Part shown: one piece after another, positions 29,201 to 37,160 of the stretch
Layout of the letters: each line of letters opens with the position of its first letter
Numbering within the stretch: the stretch's first letter is position 1
Source: Micractinium sp. NFX-FRZ
Lineage: Eukaryota; Chlorophyta; Trebouxiophyceae; Chlorellales; Chlorellaceae
Assembly (NCBI GenBank): GCA_029339195.1
Contig: JAPTJF010000555.1
Coordinates: forward strand, 1-37,160
DNA length: 37,160 nt
Reading direction: 5' to 3'
Made by a program: the position numbers and the translations under genes
The notes under the pieces: generated by a model
What the model was told of the DNA's origin: nothing
The model's database searches: none
What the model saw: the letters and a program-made list of their open reading frames with translations, nothing else

Positions 29201-31589
29201 CAACCATGCCTGCTGATTGGGCGGGGCAGCCTGTCGCCACTTGTGCTGTGCTGTAGCCAAGAGGATGGACACAGTGGGGCAGTGCATGCTTGGGGGATTG
29301 GGATGAGAGTCGACCAGCGTAGCGTGCCTGGAATGCTGCGGCTTGCGCTGGCTGTGCAGGAACGATGTGGACCACCAGGACTGATGTCTTGCCCTGCCTT
29401 GCGCTGCCCACCGCCGCCCCCTGCAGGCTCGCTGCGCAAGGCGCTCAAGCGCAAGGCCTTCCGCCCCAGCGCCAAGTGGCCCTTCCAGACCACTTACGTG
29501 AGTTTGCGGCAGCAACACGGGTGGTGGGGAGGAATGGGCCAGAGGTGATTTGCTTTGACACCTGGTTGTGATGGCAACTGTACTTTCAGTTGCGGCCGTT
29601 CAGCTCCGACCTCACTTGACATCTGCCCCTCCCAATGCAGCGTGCCCTGCTGCGCACCGCTCAGGAGGTGGCCAAGGGGATGGGATACATCCACGAGTTC
29701 AACATCGGTGAGGGTTGGCGGGGAGGGCAGAAGCTCTTGGCTGGGAAGGGCAGGGCAGGACGAAACAGGCTGTAGCCATGGGCGCTGACGGACGCTTGGC
29801 GAGGTGGCGGCATGCACAGCCATTTATAATGGGGAGAGGTGGGCCGACTGTAGATGTAACACCATGCACCTGCTCCCTCTGCTGCAGTGCATGGCGACCT
29901 CAAGCCGGGCAACGTGCTGCTGAAGACGCACAAGGTGGACCGGCGGGGGTACATCGCCAAGGTGTCCGACTTTGGGCTGAGCCACCCGCTGGAGTGGGAG
30001 GAGACGCACGCCAGGTGGGGCGGCAGGGGTGGCGTGGGGGCAAAGGCCTACGCCAGACGGGGGAAGGGGCAGGGTTGGGAGTGGCAGGTAGTGTGGCACA
30101 GTTGAGCGGCAGAGCCGGCCCCGAATGGGTGGAAGGCGCATTCGGGGTGAGCGGTGGTGGGACAGGTGCATAGTGTTGAGCCGGAGGTTGAGGGCAGGCT
30201 GCCAGCGAGCTTGGCAGCATTGAGGTGAGCGACAATGGCACTCTTGGTAAGAAGCCAGCAGCAGCGGGTTTGGTGGGAAGTGCCGCCTGCCGACTTGCCT
30301 CCCGTTTCCCTCCCCGCCCACTCTGTCTCGCCCCGCTTTACCTCCCGCAGCCTTGACGGAGGTCTTGGCACCATTGCCTACACCGCCCCCGAGACCTTCA
30401 CCCACAGCCACGTTCTCAAGCAGTCGGACGTCTACGCCTTTGGCATCATGCGTGAGTGGCGGGCGGGGCCTGTGGGTGCGCTCGCATTGTGCGTGGCCGC
30501 GTGCCCTCGCGTGCGATGCAAGAGTGGTGGGGGTGGGGAAGGTGAGGAGGGGTGGAGGTTGAGGTGCCCTGTCTGCTGCCAATGCTGCCCCGATTCCACG
30601 TCCATTGCTCCCGGACCCCCGTCCTAATTGCTGCCCCTGGCTACTGCCCCCACCCCATCCCTCCATGCCGCAGTGTGGGAGATGTTCTACTGCCGGGACC
30701 CATACGAGGGCCTGATTGACGGGCAGATCTGCATGGGGGTGTCGGGTGAGCGGGGGCAAGGGGCAGCAGGGGGCCGGCTGGGACTGTAGGGCAGTTAAGG
30801 CTAGCAGCAGGCATGGCCCACCACCTCCCCTCTTCTATGCTCTTCCTGGCCCCGCTGCTTTCATGTGCATGACACCTCTACCCTCCCTTGCTGGCCACCT
30901 GCTGCTGCTGCTGCTGCAACCTTGTCCACCTGCCTCTCCCTTTGTGCCCCTGCCTCTGCGCGTCACGAACCACCCGCCCCCATGCCTCCACCCCCCTGCC
31001 TGCTCCCCCTGCAGACGGCAGCCTGCGCCCCGAGTTTGAGGGCGACTGCCCCGAGTCGTACCGCCGCCTTGCGGAGCGCTGCTGGCACCAGGACCCAAAG
31101 TGAGCGCTGGTGGCAGTGGTGGTGGTGGTGGGGCCTGCCAGCGGGGCAGCAGGCACAGGCGGGACGGGATCTGGGCGGGGCGGGGCAGGAGCCGGTGGCT
31201 GGGCGGTGTAGATTGATTGGCTGGCTGCTGCCCGCCCGCCTCAGCACATGCCCTGCATGCCGAGGGTGCAAGGGTGCTTCTCACCCTGCCGTTTGCTCTC
31301 CCGCTACATTCCCGCCCCCTTTGTCTCTCAGCACCTCTTCCCTCCCTTGTTCCACCCTCCACCCTCCAGGATGCGGCCCCCTTTTGAGGAGGTGGACCGG
31401 GAGCTGGTGCGCATCGAGATGGAGTTCAGGCGGCACCGCCACCGGACCGCCTCCAAGCGCGCCTCCTCTGCCTCCCAGGGCGGCGCCAGCGCGGCGCCCT
31501 CGCGCCCTGGCAGCCCCGGTGTGGCGCCGCGCGGCGGCAGCGCCGCCGCTGCCGCCCGCCAGTTCCAAGCCGCCGTGCTTGCAGACTAG
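23286..31589 (+). CDS. TKL-type protein kinase with split catalytic domain, about 1,483 aa
   Basis: Exons: 23286-23337 (tentative), 23551-24206, 24558-24838, 25062-25161, 25320-25386, 25619-25825, 26062-27144, 27343-28310, 28469-28670, 28827-28919, 29427-29497, 29641-29707, 29888-30014, 30351-30451, 30674-30745, 31015-31099, 31370-31589; phases agree. A strong hydrophobic segment (about residues 19-45) gives one membrane span. The kinase begins with IGKGGHGCVYK and VAVK (about residue 344) and passes the C-helix to beta-4 (HPNVVQCYSW). About 835 Ala/Gln/Ser-rich residues then intervene before MVVVMEFCDLG. The C-lobe follows: VHGDLKPGN, SDFGLS, TAPE, SDVYAFGI, WEMFYCRDPYEG and a C-terminal Ala/Ser tail. 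It resembles plant/algal Raf-like and receptor-like serine/threonine kinases. If the first small exon is not used, translation could start at 23553. Confidence 0.88.
24207..24557 (+). other. GC-AG intron in the kinase gene
   Basis: The donor is CAG|gcaagt, the consensus GC-type donor, and the acceptor is cctgcag. Phase 0 on both sides. The frame would otherwise run to a stop near 24347. Confidence 0.65.
26762..27022 (+). repeat. Gln-rich CAG tracts in the kinase insert
   Basis: Clusters of cagcag at about 26768-26870 and 26999-27022 encode polyglutamine runs inside the domain-splitting insert. Confidence 0.8.
27682..27752 (+). repeat. 9-bp coding microsatellite in the kinase
   Basis: Tandem gcagtaggc/gcagcaggc units encode an Ala-Gly-Ala-Val run. 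Copy number is likely to vary between strains. Confidence 0.85.
28911..29345 (+). repeat. Tandem duplication in kinase intron copying the donor
   Basis: The exon end gcgacctgg|gtgggtgggg (donor at 28920) recurs at 29171 with the following gctgccagcaaccatgcctg block. Later landmarks (aggatggaca at about 29100 and 29263) repeat in the same order. The unit is about 260 bp with internal shorter repeats. Confidence 0.8.
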
Positions 31590-32340
31590 GCGTGTGGGAG
31601 CGGAGCCATGCTGCTGCTCTGTGTTTGGGGTCCCCCTCGCACACACCCCAACCAAACTTAACTTATCGAATGAATGACGACAAGCCAATCCTACTCGCCT
31701 ACATGCCACAACCCGGCGCCTGCCGTGACTGACAAGACAGACAGACACACATGCTATCTCTCATGCGGAGCCTACCCCCGCGGACCTTCGCCCCCTCCTC
31801 TGCCCCTCCTGATCTGTCCCGCCCCTCCCCGACCCCCCTTGACTGACCCGACCGCCTGCTGCTGCAACCTGTGCTCACTTGCCGCCCGCTGGCTTCAGCA
31901 GCCGTGCTCCCTCCCCTCTCCCCTCCTCTCCTGCCCCCTCTTCTGTAACAATGTTACTTCTGCTTGCCTCGTGCGCTCTCCTCAAGCTTCACTCCCCTCC
32001 CTTCCCCGGCCAGCCCACTTTTTCCAGTTTTCTCGGCAGCCCCCCCCCACGCCTCCCTTCTCAACCTTCTTTGACCCCTGGCTCTGCCCTCCCCCTGCTC
32101 CTGCTTGTGCCTCAGCGCAGCGCTAACCAGCCAGCCATAGAGCAATTGTTGTGCGTGAGTTCCACAGAGGCAGCGTGGGCCACATCAAGACCCTTGACAG
32201 AACAACAATCAGCAGAAATCAAGAGAAAGTGTAAATAATCAAGCAATTGAAGCAAGCCGTGATCAGGGACAGCAGCATCTGTTGTACAAGGAGGGTGGGG
32301 CGGTACTGGCGGGCATGCAACAGCACCTGGCTTAAATGCG
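31590..32340. other. Shared 3' region, kinase and TFIIIC subunit
   Basis: No gene seen. The plus strand is C/T-rich at 31760-32110. The two neighbouring genes converge here. Confidence 0.5.
31944..31948 (+). terminator. TGTAA poly(A) signal, kinase
   Basis: About 355 bases past the stop; a second TGTAA lies near 32229. Which one is used is unknown. Confidence 0.35.
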
Positions 32341-33040
32341 TTAGCTGGGCGCCTGCTCTGCTGCTGCCGTTGCTGCTGCCGCCGCCCCTGCTGCTGCCGC
32401 CGGCGACGCGTCTTCATCCATTGCCGTCGCTGCTGCCGCCTCCGCCGCTTCTCCTTCCGCTGCCGCCTTTGCCTGTTCTGCTGCCGTGGCCTGCCTACTG
32501 AAGTTTATGCGCTTGTCTGTGTGCGTCACCAGCTGCACTTGATGGCTGCCGTCCTCTGCCACTGTATCAGCCAGAATGAGCTGCGTGCCAACCGTCTCCT
32601 CGAAAGCGCCCACCAACCGCGTGCCGTCTGCTAGCTGCAGCGTCGGCTGCCCCGTCTCCATACCCTGTATGCAGGCGAGCAAGGGAGTGGTGGGACGTCA
32701 GGGAGCAAGCAGCAGGGCTGGCAGGTGCTGGGTGGGCTGCAGGCAATGGACACGGGCAGTGGCGGCGGCAGCGGCGGCAGACTGCCCTCACATCGAGCAG
32801 CAGCTGGGAGCCGGGTGCTGGTAGCGCGGCGCAGTCCTGAAGATCCAACACCACGTATACCGACTCCTCGCCTGCAGGCGAGGACGCAGGCAGAGTTGGC
32901 AATCGGCGGCAGGTGAGCGGAGGCGCTGCGCGACATTTTAAACCGTGAAAGTGACGCGGCTAGGCTCATCGGAACAGCGTCCCGGGCAAAAAGGCCGCGC
33001 AGCACCGTGCCACACCGGGCGCGTCTTGAGCGGGCTCCAT
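32341..33040 (-). CDS. GTF3C6: TFIIIC small subunit (GTF3C6/tau55-like), 142 aa
   Basis: Exons on the minus strand: 33040-33016, 32871-32792, 32664-32341; phases 1 and 0 agree and the total is 143 codons. The N-terminus MEPAQDAPG comes from a 25-base first exon. Residues about 10-80 match the triple-barrel domain of the small TFIIIC subunit: ESVYVVLDLQDC, then a PTLQLADGTRLVGAFEETVG segment aligning with the family's 'I-L-Q-(x)-G-x-(F/Y)-E-(D/E)-T-x-G-T' pattern, and QLIL. The C-terminal ~55 residues are an Ala/Glu/Asp-rich tail. TFIIIC binds the A and B boxes of tRNA genes and recruits TFIIIB for RNA polymerase III; this subunit pairs with the tau95-type subunit. It converges with the kinase gene. 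Identification is from motif memory, not a search. Confidence 0.72.
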
Positions 33041-33730
33041 GCTGCTTCTAGCTTTTTACGAGTGTGCAGCGTCTGCCAGTGGTCACATTGAGGAGCCCAT
33101 TACCTGCAAACCAGCTGAGCGCAGCAGCGCGCAGCATGGGGCGGTGCCTGCCAGGCAGATGCGGCAGGGCCCGGCATTAAACTTAAAAGCGCCTCAGAAG
33201 GGGTGCTCGAGTCACAACACGTAGAAGAGAGGACGGCATTAGTAACACTTGATAAGTAGCTATAGGGCGCCCTGTCGAGGCGAGGTGCCCCTGCCACTGG
33301 CGAGGTGCTCTGCCGCCACGGCAGCGGCAGAGCTGCCACCACAGACAGCATCACAAGCTAAGAACCGCACACCCTTCTGACTGTTTCTTACAGGGTTCAA
33401 GTTGATAAACCTGGAAAGCCGAATAGATAGTAATAGTATGCAGTATTCTTAAGAAGTAGGCAACAGGATGGCGTGCAAGGGCGCTGCAGGGTGCACAGGT
33501 CGGCTCCGGCAGGCACACAGCTGGGCAGCGGGGCGGACACGCCAGGAGATACATGCTTACAATCATGCGTTGCCATGAGCATCTGCAGCATTGACCGCTG
33601 GCAGAAGCTGAAAATGGGGGCAGGTAACCCTGCGATGTGCCCCAGGAGACAATTTGTTTTGATGCCCCAGCTGCTAGCGCTTCGTGCTGCTGCCCGGTGC
33701 CTGGCAGGCAGTTCAGGCAGGGCCGCTGTG
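33041..33730. other. Intergenic, no gene seen
   Basis: Contains the upstream side of the TFIIIC gene and the 3' side of the one-TM protein gene. A minus-strand TGTAA (ttaca at 33557-33561) probably serves the latter. Confidence 0.5.
33557..33561 (-). terminator. TGTAA poly(A) signal, one-TM protein
   Basis: Lies about 170 bases past the stop on the minus strand; use is inferred. Confidence 0.45.
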
Positions 33731-34266
33731 CTACCAGGCAGGCTGTGCCATCCAAGCCGCGTGGCCTGCCTCCATTGACCTCCGCATAACCTCGTCCTCA
33801 TAGGCCGTCAGAGAGACGGCCTGCGGGTGGCGGGCTGGCTGGCGTGCCGGCTGAGACTGAGGCGGGGGTGCTGCCTTGGGCGCTTGGGCAGGCGCACCCG
33901 CTGGGGCAGACAGAGGCGCATGCACCAGCTTCTGCTGCTTCCCGCCCATCTGGCTAAGCAGCGCTACCCCCGCGATGCAGACTGATGCGACCGCCGCCGC
34001 CCCCACCGCGCGCCTCCACAGGGGCACGGGGCGCTCCGCCGGTAGGCTGCAGGGCTCGTTGCCTGCTCATGGGAGGGTCAGGAGGACAGCTCAGGCTCTA
34101 GCACAGCAGAAACAAGGCAATGCTGGGCATGAGTGGTCATGCGACATGCAGGAGCAGCACCTCTGCCGCATGCACAACCGCCAGCGCCGGCGGGCGGCAC
34201 CGATGAGAGGTTAGGGTGCGGCTCGCCCAACTCTGCATATCAACGCCACTTACCTGCTGCCGCCAT
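33731..34266 (-). CDS. Small one-TM protein of unknown function, 114 aa
   Basis: A 13-base first exon (34266-34254, encoding MAAA plus one base) ends at a strong donor gtaagt. Exon 2 (34062-33731) opens after gagcag in matching phase 1. No other ATG opens the main frame. One hydrophobic segment (about residues 25-45, VGAAAVASVCIAGVALL) is followed by a Pro/Ala/Gln-rich linker. An acidic-amphipathic C-terminus has the motif AYEDEVMRRSMEAGHAAW. I do not recognise the family. The layout (N-terminal anchor, flexible linker, short C-terminal helix) suggests a membrane-tethered adaptor, perhaps mitochondrial or plastid, but that is a guess. Confidence 0.6.
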
Positions 34267-34829
34267 GGGTGTGCACGCTGGGAACCCGCTGCCAGTAAGG
34301 CTGCGAAGACCCCGCAAGCGCGGGAGCTGAGCACGCAGTGAGGGCGATGGTAGGTTGGGTTCGTGTGAGGAGGCCCTGCTATGCACAATTTGTAGTTGGT
34401 AAGCCTATCACGAGGAGGGCAGCGGGCAAAGCTCGGAAGCGGAAGAGGCAAGGCCGGGTGCCTCGAGATCTCCCCGGCCGAGGGGCCCGAGGCAGGGCCG
34501 AGGAGCCCATGCTGCCCCAAATCTCCGAGAGTCTGACTCCCAGGCCTGCATTGTGGACACGTCCTGTTGGCGCCAGGGCTTAAACCTTTGACCCTTGAAG
34601 GGAGCAGGAGCAACACCCACTACGTCGGCAGCATGCCAAGCACGCACAGCCCCGTGCCCCCGCAATCCCCCAACTTGGGGAATCCTTTGATCTTGTTATG
34701 GTTTGCACTGTGCTCAATGCTTGTTTGGTTTGGTTCACAAGTCCACAGACATGGCAGCAGGCATGGCAGTGGCAAGCGTGGGGGGCAGCGGGCACCTTCA
34801 CGCCCACCGTCAGGTGCTGAAGTGGTCGG
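34267..34829. other. Intergenic, no gene seen
   Basis: Promoter side of the one-TM protein and 3' side of RING-CH gene 1. A minus-strand open frame here lacks family motifs. Confidence 0.45.
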
Positions 34830-35602
34830 CTACGCGCATATGAGCTGCCTGCACACGTGCTCATGGCTTTGGCTTGCACAACAACCGCGTTGCCTCGACT
34901 CCCAGCTGGTCTGCAGCATTGAGGCAAAAAACAGGACTGCCCCAGAGGTATACAAGAATTCTTCCCACTGCCGATCTTGCTGCGCCTTCCGCAGCGCCTG
35001 CTGATTGTACTGCTCCCGCTTCTGCGCCTGCCGCTGCTCACGCTCCACCCTCTGCTGCTCCCGCTGCCGCCGCAACCGCTCGTTCTCCGCCTGCACCTCG
35101 GCCCGCTGCTGCATGCCCTTGCGGGCAGAGTGCGTCACCGCCCCAGCCACAGCAAGCGCCGCACAGCAGGCCGCTGCACCTGCAAGGCCCAAGGCCACCT
35201 GCCGCCAGAGCGGCGGGCTGATGTGGTACCGGGCGCGGCAGAGCTCGCAGCGGTCTGGTGTGTGGCAGCGCTGCCGCCACGCTGCCAGGCAGCCGGCGTG
35301 GACGTGCCGCCCGGAGCCGCGGCAGCGGCAGGGCGCAGTCAGCGGGTCGCCAGCCTCGGCTGGGCAGTGGCATATGCGGCAGAAGGGCTCTTCCACAGCC
35401 TCAGCTCTACGCGCGCTGCCTGCAGGAGGCACGGGAGAGGCAGGGAAGCAAGCTGGGGGCGGCGTCGCTATGGGTGCCCGCTGGCGGTGCTGACGGCGGT
35501 GTGCCGCCCGCGGCACAAACCCCAGCTGCTCATCCCTTGCTTGCGCACCAGACTTGCCCCCAGCGCGCCTCGTGTTTGCGACCCACCTGCTGCCCTCGGC
35601 AT
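34830..35602 (-). CDS. RING-CH (MARCH-type) membrane protein 1, 201 aa
   Basis: Exon 1 is 35602-35587 (16 bases, MPRAAG start, donor gtgggt). Exon 2 is 35419-34830, in matching phase 1. The RING-CH finger (C4HC3) spans about residues 19-70: CRIC, then CRCRGSGRHVHAGC with the diagnostic C-x-C and x7-H-x2-C spacing, then CELC. A Trp follows the finger region (AAWRQR). One membrane span lies at about residues 77-100. A strongly charged Glu/Gln/Arg coiled coil (about 105-155) and a short hydrophobic patch (FLYTSGAVLFFASML) follow. RING-CH proteins are membrane-bound E3 ubiquitin ligases. Its paralogue lies 0.6 kb upstream on the same strand. Confidence 0.82.
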
Positions 35603-36167
35603 GGCGATGGTTCTCGTTCTCGAAAACGCCGCGAAACAGTCCCTCGGGGAGAGCACTGGCTCAGAGCTCACCGCTCGACCCCAAAGCTCGATGCGCACGT
35701 GCGGCAGATTGTGTGCTTACAGCGCACCTGGACGATCTTACAGAGCGAGAGGGAAAACATCTCAAAGCGAGCGAACCTCCGAGATGCCCTCGAGTCTCCC
35801 AAGGGCACACACGTGTGTGCCAGTGGTCCCAAGGAAGGGCTGAGGCAGGCAGGTCACCCTGGGCCGCCATTTGATGCGACGCACTTGAATCATGTTCAAG
35901 CAAGCTCCCTGATCTGCTGTTGCTACCAATTCCGTGAAGTTAAAAGAATGCACTGGCAGACTAGAGTTGTACCATACTCTGTGCATGGTTCCAAGCATGC
36001 GCCAAGGGCAGGGAAGCTGAGCTAACTGGCACCCATGCCACTGTGCAGTACACCCGGCAAACACACTATAGGCTGTCCCGAAGAGGTACTGTCCTGCCAA
36101 AAAAAAGGCAAGCCGGGCAGCTCACTGCACACGACAGCTCGCTGCTGGCCCAGAGGCCCCCGCCCGA
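35603..36167. other. Intergenic between the RING-CH paralogues
   Basis: No gene seen. Two minus-strand TGTAA signals (ttaca at 35717-35721 and 35738-35742) probably end RING-CH gene 2. Confidence 0.5.
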
Positions 36168-36766
36168 TCACTCAGGTGGCCGGCGCCCCAGGCGGCCAGC
36201 CTCCGCAGCCACCTTGAAAGCTGCGCCCGCTAGCGCACTGATGCCGGCATGGCCCAGCCCCTGTCGCACTTGGCGCCGCCTGCGCTGCACCAGCCGCTCG
36301 TGCGCTGCCTGGCGCGCGCCTGTGGCAGCCGCGCCGGCCAGGACAAGCGCTGCCCAGCTGGCCGCAGTGCCGGCAGCAGCGAGCGCCGCCAGGCGCAACG
36401 AGGGCGCCGCTACGCGCCAAATGGTTGAACCCCAGGGCAGCCCAGGCACAGCCTGGTTGTACCGTGCGCCGCAGACGTCGCAGCGGTGCGGGGTGCGGCT
36501 GTGGCGCTGCCACTCAGACAGGCAGCCTGCGTGGATGTGAGCCATGGAACCTCGGCAGCGGCAGGGGGTGACCAGTGGGCTTCCCTCTTCGGCAGGGCCG
36601 TGGCAGATGCGGCAGAGCGGCGCCTCCCTGGGTGCAGCAGCTGGTGCGCCACCGGCAGCGCCTGCAGACGGGGGCAGGGTGGAGGAGCAAGGGAGGCTGC
36701 GTGGTTGGGCTCAGGCCTTGCACCAATTGCACGGAGAATCAACACGGTAAGGGCAGCAGTCATCAT
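36168..36766 (-). CDS. RING-CH (MARCH-type) membrane protein 2, 178 aa
   Basis: Exon 1 is 36766-36724 (43 bases, MMTAALTVLILRAI, donor gtgcaa) and exon 2 is 36661-36168, in matching phase 1. The RING-CH finger spans about residues 31-83: CRICHGPAEEG, CRCRGSMAHIHAGC, CDVC. A hydrophobic span (about residues 102-128) follows, then a basic stretch and a short C-terminal amphipathic helix. It lacks the long coiled coil of its paralogue. The first intron is in the same place and phase relative to the finger in both genes, which supports tandem duplication. The first exon is the least certain part because its donor is weaker. Confidence 0.72.
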
Positions 36767-37160
36767 GATCCGCTCTCCACCTCAGCTGCCGCCGCTGCTG
36801 CTAGCCAGAGGGGTAGCACTCCCCAGTAGCTGGGGCACCCTCCCACGCCCGAGGTTATTCGACCCTTGGCGCACCCGAGAGAATTGCTCCCCTTTTGCAC
36901 ACTCATTCATTACACCTTTACGGACCTGTAAGCAAGAGGGGAGCAATTCTCTCGGGTGCGCCAAGGTAGCTCACCTAGGGGGCTGACCCCCACCCCTTCG
37001 CCCGCTGAGCGCTGGCGGGGGCGGCGGCGGTGGCAGTTACGGCCAAAATGAACCGTTTTCAGCCCTGTTTCTTTTTTAAAGTTCCCATAGAGTGTCTCTG
37101 AGACATATTCTGCAAGAAAACATGGCAATGGCAGTGAGCCAGGAGGGGGGAAAGCCGACG
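36767..37160. other. Right edge, no gene seen
   Basis: Contains the 103-bp inverted repeat at 36864-36966 and a short minus-strand open frame (about 37128-36910) without recognisable motifs. Confidence 0.45.
36864..36966. repeat. 30-bp perfect-stem inverted repeat, 42-bp loop
   Basis: Left arm 36864-36894 (ccttggcgcacccgagagaa...) is answered by its complement at about 36936-36966 with at most one mismatch. Either a MITE-like remnant or a hairpin transcript. No clear target-site duplication was found. Confidence 0.85.

Noticed and set aside
36910..37128. 72-codon minus-strand frame at the right edge
   Set aside because: Runs into the inverted repeat, no motif and no splice context; could be part of a gene beyond the window, but not supportable.
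1..37160. CRISPR arrays, bacterial operons, ribosome binding sites, phage genes
   Set aside because: None seen; spliceosomal introns and gene families show a eukaryotic nuclear genome.

Overview
The window is nuclear DNA of a GC-rich, intron-rich unicellular eukaryote, most likely a trebouxiophyte green alga of the Chlorella/Micractinium type. Evidence: short GT-AG introns (a few GC-AG) usually ending in ctgcag, a strong G/C preference at third codon positions, Ala/Gln/Ser-rich tracts in otherwise conserved proteins, TGTAA poly(A)-type signals, and eukaryote-only families (RRP44/DIS3, TFIIIC, U-box, RING-CH, ankyrin, TKL kinase). The species call is inference; the exon structures were read from the sequence by eye.

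Layout. 1-2439 has no recognisable gene but holds a 114-bp minisatellite and a CCTA/TAGG-rich island. 2440-6719 holds two intronless ankyrin-repeat paralogues, tail to tail, sharing a C-terminal module. 7856-10859 is a 3-kb palindromic structure: two ~0.8-kb inverted arms around a 1.36-kb spacer with a broken minus-strand gene fragment and an isolated plus-strand exon. The right arm runs to within 46 bp of exon 2 of the exosome nuclease gene and appears to supply its promoter and first exon. 10650-20855 is that gene (RRP44/DIS3: PIN, cold-shock, RNB and S1 regions, about 20 exons). 21184-22734 encodes a membrane-anchored U-box protein. 23286-31589 encodes a large TKL-type kinase (16-17 exons) whose catalytic domain is split by about 835 residues. 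32341-36766 carries four small minus-strand genes: a TFIIIC small-subunit (GTF3C6/tau55-like) protein, a one-TM protein, and two paralogous RING-CH membrane proteins. A 103-bp inverted repeat lies near the right edge.

The genes do not form a pathway; they look like ordinary neighbours (RNA decay, Pol III transcription, ubiquitin ligation, signalling).

The most unusual feature is the introns. At least ten introns or intron edges of RRP44, the U-box gene and the kinase carry degenerate 'echo' copies of the adjacent exon edge, with splice site, 67-140 bp from the original. At two echoes most differences from the real exon fall on third codon positions. This points to intron growth by tandem duplication across exon-intron junctions, possibly with some copies once or still used as alternative exons. 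The inverted-repeat structure and the split kinase are the other leading candidates for something undescribed.
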